Of a stretch of DNA of 42,388 bases, positions 39,474 through 42,388 are shown piece after piece; positions within the stretch are counted from its first letter, which is position 1, and the number at the start of each line of letters is the position of its first letter. The notes under the pieces were generated by a model, which saw only the letters and a list, made by a program, of their open reading frames with translations, was not told where the DNA came from and did not search any database. Both the position numbers and the translations under genes were made by a program. The DNA is from Yinghuangia soli (GTDB taxonomy: Bacteria > Actinomycetota > Actinomycetes > Streptomycetales > Streptomycetaceae): positions 1 through 42,388 of the forward strand of contig NZ_JAKFHA010000002.1 of NCBI RefSeq assembly GCF_021502675.1. Direction: 5' to 3'.

Positions 39474-42331
39474 ACCTGTCCGGCTGGCGGGCCGCGCTGC
39501 GCATCGCCCGCCGCGAGGCCTGGCGCGCCAAGGGCCGCAGCCTGCTCATCACGCTCATGGTGGCGCTCCCGGTGTTCGCCGCGACCGCCGCCGACATCAC
39601 CTTCCGCAGCCAGCAGTTGGACACCGGCGAGCGGCTCTCGCGCGCAATCGGGAAGGCAGACGCGCTGGTCTGGGCCGGCATGGACAACGGCACGCCCCTG
39701 GTCCAGGCCCCCGAGGACGGCGAGAAATACACGGTCCGCGAAAACGTCATGCCGTCGGGACCCGGGGTCTCCGTGGACATGGGGAACGGCGTCACCGTCA
39801 CCAGGAGCCCTGCCGGACCGCCGCCCACGCCGCCCGACGTGCGCGGCTCCATCCCGCCCGGCGCCCAAGTGCTGACCATCGCGGACGCCAGTGTGTCGAT
39901 CCGCAGCAAGCACGGCCTGGCCGGCGCCGGATTCATCGAGTTCGACTACGCCGCGGCACTCGCCGAGGGCATGGTGACGCAGACCCGGGGCCGCGCCCCC
40001 AAGACCCTCGACGAAATCGCGCTCACCGAGAAGATGATGTCCATCAGCGGACTCCGGATCGGCGACACCACGACCGAGTTCGTCACCGGCAAGACCTTCA
40101 CGATCGTCGGCGCCGTCGAGGTGCCCGACACGCTCCGGGCCCGGTACATCTACGCGCTGCCCGGCGCCCTGCTCGACAACCTGCGCCAGAAGGCCCCGGG
40201 GACGTTGGTGCGGACCCGCTTCCTCGTGGATGCGGAACCCGGCGCGTACCGCTGGGACCAGGTCCGCAAGCTCAACGACAAGGGCATCGTCGCCACCTCG
40301 CGCGAGGCCGTGTACCAGGACCTCCCGGACAGCGAAGTCCCTTACCGCTCGGTCGACTTCGAGGAGGAGCGGTTCAGCGAGATCGCGATCGCCATCGGCG
40401 TGGTCGTGATCGGCATGGCACTGCTGGAGATCGTGCTGCTGGCCGGCCCTGCGTTCGCGGTCGGCGCGCGGCGGCGGCGCCGCGACTTCGGCCTGGTGGG
40501 CGTGGTCGGCGGCGACCACCGGCACATCCGGACCATCGTGCTGGCCGATGGCGTGGTGCTGGGCCTGCTGGCCGGCATCACGGGCACCGCTGCGGGGCTC
40601 GCCGCGTCGTGGTTCACCCGCGACTGGTTCGCGGACATGACCGGCAAGCGGCTCGGCACTTACGACGTCCGCCCGCTCGAACTCCTCGGCGTGGCCGCGC
40701 TCGGACTCGTCATCGGCGTGGTCGCGGCGGCCGTGCCGGCCTTCCTGGCGGCCCGGGACAGCGTCGTCGATTCGCTGACCGGCCGGCGCGGCGTGCGGCA
40801 CGGCTCCAAGATCCTCCCGGTGGCCGGCCTGGCGCTCGCGGCGCTCGGACTCGGGCTCGCCTACTACGGATCGAACGTCACACCGGACAATTGGGTGCTG
40901 CTGGGCGGCTGCGTGCTCGCGCAACTCGGCGTCATCGCCTGCTGCCCGGCGCTGCTCGGCCTGGCCGGCCGGCTCGGCCGGTTCCTGCCGCTGACGCCGC
41001 GCATCGCGCTGCGCGATGCGGCCCGCAACCGGCCGCGCACCGCGCCCGCGGTCGCGGCGATCATGGCGGCCATCGCGGGCGCCACCGCGGTGGTCGCCTT
41101 CTGGGCCGGCACCGACCACGACAAGCGCGCCGAATACCTGGCGTACACCCGGCCCGGTCAGGTCGCCGCGATGGGCGGCGGTGATGCGATCACGGACGTC
41201 GAGCGCCGGACCAAGGCGATCGAGGAGACCTTGCCGGTGACCGGACCGGGCGTCGTCGACGGCTACCCGTCGGGGTGCAGCGGCCCGCCGGGCACGGTCT
41301 GCGTCGGGGTCTCGCTCGAGGTGCCGGAGCAGAACCGCTGCCCGCTGTACAGCCGGATGTCCCTCGACGGGCCGCCTCCGCAGCCGACCCCGGAGCAACT
41401 GGCCGCCGCAAGCAACGATCCGCGCTGCGCGGTGTCCGGGAAGAACCAGATCTATCGCGCTGAACTCCCGGTCGGCGACGCCGAACTGGCCAAGCGCTAC
41501 AACGGCATGGACGACTCCCGGATCGCCGAGGGGCTCAAGAACGGCGTGGTGGTCTTCGACAAGAGCCTGATCGCGGACGGCAAAGCCACCGTGACGGTTC
41601 GCACCATGACGATGTACGACACCTCCTTGGGCCCGCCCCCGGAGAGCGAGCGCCGCCCGCAGGAGCGGACCGTCCTGCTGCCGGCCGTGTATGTCGAGCC
41701 GAACGGCACCACGTTCGCCCGTGCCATCATCGGTCGGGAAGCGGCCCGGGTCATCGGCATCGAGCCCAAGCCGGTCCAACTCCTGTACGACACCTCCCGG
41801 ATGCCCACCGAGGCGGAGGAACAGCGGGCCCGGGAGGCACTGTCCGCGCTGGGCGGTGGGTACCTGGAGGTGGAGCGCGGCTACCAGGGCCGGCCGGGTG
41901 CGCAGACGCTCCTGCTGGCCGCCGCGACCATCGTGACCGCGCTGGGTGCCGCAGGGGTGGCCACCGGGCTCGCGCTCGCCGACGGCCGCCGCGACCTGGC
42001 GACGCTCGGCGCGGTCGGCGCACCGCCGTACGTACGCCGGACTCTGTCGGCCGGCCAGAGCTGGGTGATCGCCCTGATCGGCACGGGCCTGGGCGTGGTG
42101 GTGGGGCTCCTGCCCGCCGCGGCGCTGCGCTGGCAGGCGCGGACCATAGCGGAGGAGGATGCGGAGAGGTTCCGGCAGATGGGCGCCCTGGAGGACTTCG
42201 GCATCGACGTCCCGGTCATCATCCCGTGGGCCGAGATGGGCATCGCGCTCGTCGTGATCCCGCTGCTGGCGGCAACCGTCGCGGCGGTGTTCACCCGGTC
42301 GCGCGACGGGCTCCGGCCCCGGAGCGGCTGA
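39470..42331 (+). CDS. ABC transporter permease, FtsX/MacB type
   Basis: A 953-residue permease from an ATG overlapping the ATPase stop. The first membrane helix (about residues 23-42, RSLLITLMVALPVFAATAAD region) leads into a large external domain of some 260 residues. Three helices follow, with FAVGARRRRRDFGLVGVVGGDHRHI as the typical FtsX cytoplasmic coupling segment. Further helices lie around VAGLALAALGLGLAYYG and CVLAQLGVIACCPALLGLAG. A second external domain of roughly 250 residues is rich in Pro and has four or more Cys (GCSGPPGTVC, NRCP, DPRCA), which may form disulfides. A final three-helix FtsX unit ends the protein. The frame is intact to the TGA at 42331. Substrate is unknown. 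Confidence 0.93.
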   Translation: MNLSGWRAALRIARREAWRAKGRSLLITLMVALPVFAATAADITFRSQQLDTGERLSRAIGKADALVWAGMDNGTPLVQAPEDGEKYTVRENVMPSGPGVSVDMGNGVTVTRSPAGPPPTPPDVRGSIPPGAQVLTIADASVSIRSKHGLAGAGFIEFDYAAALAEGMVTQTRGRAPKTLDEIALTEKMMSISGLRIGDTTTEFVTGKTFTIVGAVEVPDTLRARYIYALPGALLDNLRQKAPGTLVRTRFLVDAEPGAYRWDQVRKLNDKGIVATSREAVYQDLPDSEVPYRSVDFEEERFSEIAIAIGVVVIGMALLEIVLLAGPAFAVGARRRRRDFGLVGVVGGDHRHIRTIVLADGVVLGLLAGITGTAAGLAASWFTRDWFADMTGKRLGTYDVRPLELLGVAALGLVIGVVAAAVPAFLAARDSVVDSLTGRRGVRHGSKILPVAGLALAALGLGLAYYGSNVTPDNWVLLGGCVLAQLGVIACCPALLGLAGRLGRFLPLTPRIALRDAARNRPRTAPAVAAIMAAIAGATAVVAFWAGTDHDKRAEYLAYTRPGQVAAMGGGDAITDVERRTKAIEETLPVTGPGVVDGYPSGCSGPPGTVCVGVSLEVPEQNRCPLYSRMSLDGPPPQPTPEQLAAASNDPRCAVSGKNQIYRAELPVGDAELAKRYNGMDDSRIAEGLKNGVVVFDKSLIADGKATVTVRTMTMYDTSLGPPPESERRPQERTVLLPAVYVEPNGTTFARAIIGREAARVIGIEPKPVQLLYDTSRMPTEAEEQRAREALSALGGGYLEVERGYQGRPGAQTLLLAAATIVTALGAAGVATGLALADGRRDLATLGAVGAPPYVRRTLSAGQSWVIALIGTGLGVVVGLLPAAALRWQARTIAEEDAERFRQMGALEDFGIDVPVIIPWAEMGIALVVIPLLAATVAAVFTRSRDGLRPRSG

Positions 42332-42349
42332 GCCGCTGCTCCTCCCGTC

Positions 42350-42388
42350 GGGGGGGGGGGGCCCGGGGGGGGGCCCGCGCCCCCGGGG
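42350..42388. other. G/C homopolymer contig end (probable artefact)
   Basis: Runs of 11 and 10 G residues and stretches of C, with no other base in this stretch. It mirrors the other end of the window and looks like low-quality sequence at a contig edge. Confidence 0.7.

Noticed and set aside
1-42388. CRISPR arrays, insertion sequences, toxin-antitoxin or defence islands
   Set aside because: I found no regularly spaced repeats of CRISPR type, no transposase or integrase motifs and no nuclease, toxin or other defence domains among the supported genes.
42350-42388. G-quadruplex or telomere-like end
   Set aside because: Streptomyces telomeres carry complex palindromes, not G runs. Similar runs at both ends point to a sequencing or assembly artefact.

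Overview
This window is high-GC actinobacterial DNA with strong third-position G/C bias, GTG and TTG starts, Shine-Dalgarno sites and many ATGA/GTGA stop-start overlaps. The gene order peptidyl-prolyl isomerase - rhomboid - crgA - DUF881 - class E sortases - pabA - pknB - pbpA - rodA - pstP - fhaB - fhaA - tRNA-Leu is, from memory, the order found near oriC in Streptomyces and relatives. A member of Streptomycetales is the best guess; the genus cannot be fixed from this window. Both ends are runs of G and C that look like contig-end artefacts, so the window is probably a whole short contig.

Layout. (1) 68-7478, envelope and division: DUF5324 protein, cyclophilin, rhomboid protease, a cluster of DnaA-box-like sites, CrgA, DUF881 protein, three class E sortases, a 66-residue membrane protein, and PabA/TrpG set between sortases 1 and 2. 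A long hairpin at 7541-7577 closes this block. (2) 7635-16081, minus strand: the growth and division signalling operon fhaA-fhaB-pstP-rodA/ftsW-pbpA-pknB. FHA proteins, a PP2C phosphatase and a PASTA kinase sit with a SEDS glycosyltransferase and its class B penicillin-binding protein. (3) 16535-16663: tRNA-Leu(CAG) with a strong terminator. (4) 16698-26484, more variable: alpha/beta hydrolase, rhomboid-like membrane protein, rhodanese and GlxA-type regulator (divergent), DUF2252 protein, TetR-pxpA-pxpB-pxpC (5-oxoprolinase), a J-domain protein and a second rhodanese. (5) 26521-35976: hotdog thioesterase divergent from an acyl-CoA synthetase, then DUF5819-HTTM, a SPOUT RNA methyltransferase, MobA-DUF6457, MoeA, a TrkA-type K+ channel and a quinone oxidoreductase, mostly translationally coupled. 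(6) 36093-42331: an LPKTG-anchored surface protein, a membrane-anchored secreted protein, and a PadR-ABC ATPase-FtsX permease operon.

Most of the window is conserved core chromosome. I found no CRISPR array, transposase, integrase, phage module or clear defence system. The best leads are regulatory or small-scale: DnaA boxes beside crgA; an inverted GACAC pair between crgA and the DUF881 gene; two regulators with an identical TAAGAT-N6-ATG leaderless layout and a third with tandem PadR boxes running into its start codon; a 21-codon coupling ORF between pxpA and pxpB; an LPKTG substrate near three class E sortases; and the uncharacterised DUF5819-HTTM pair.
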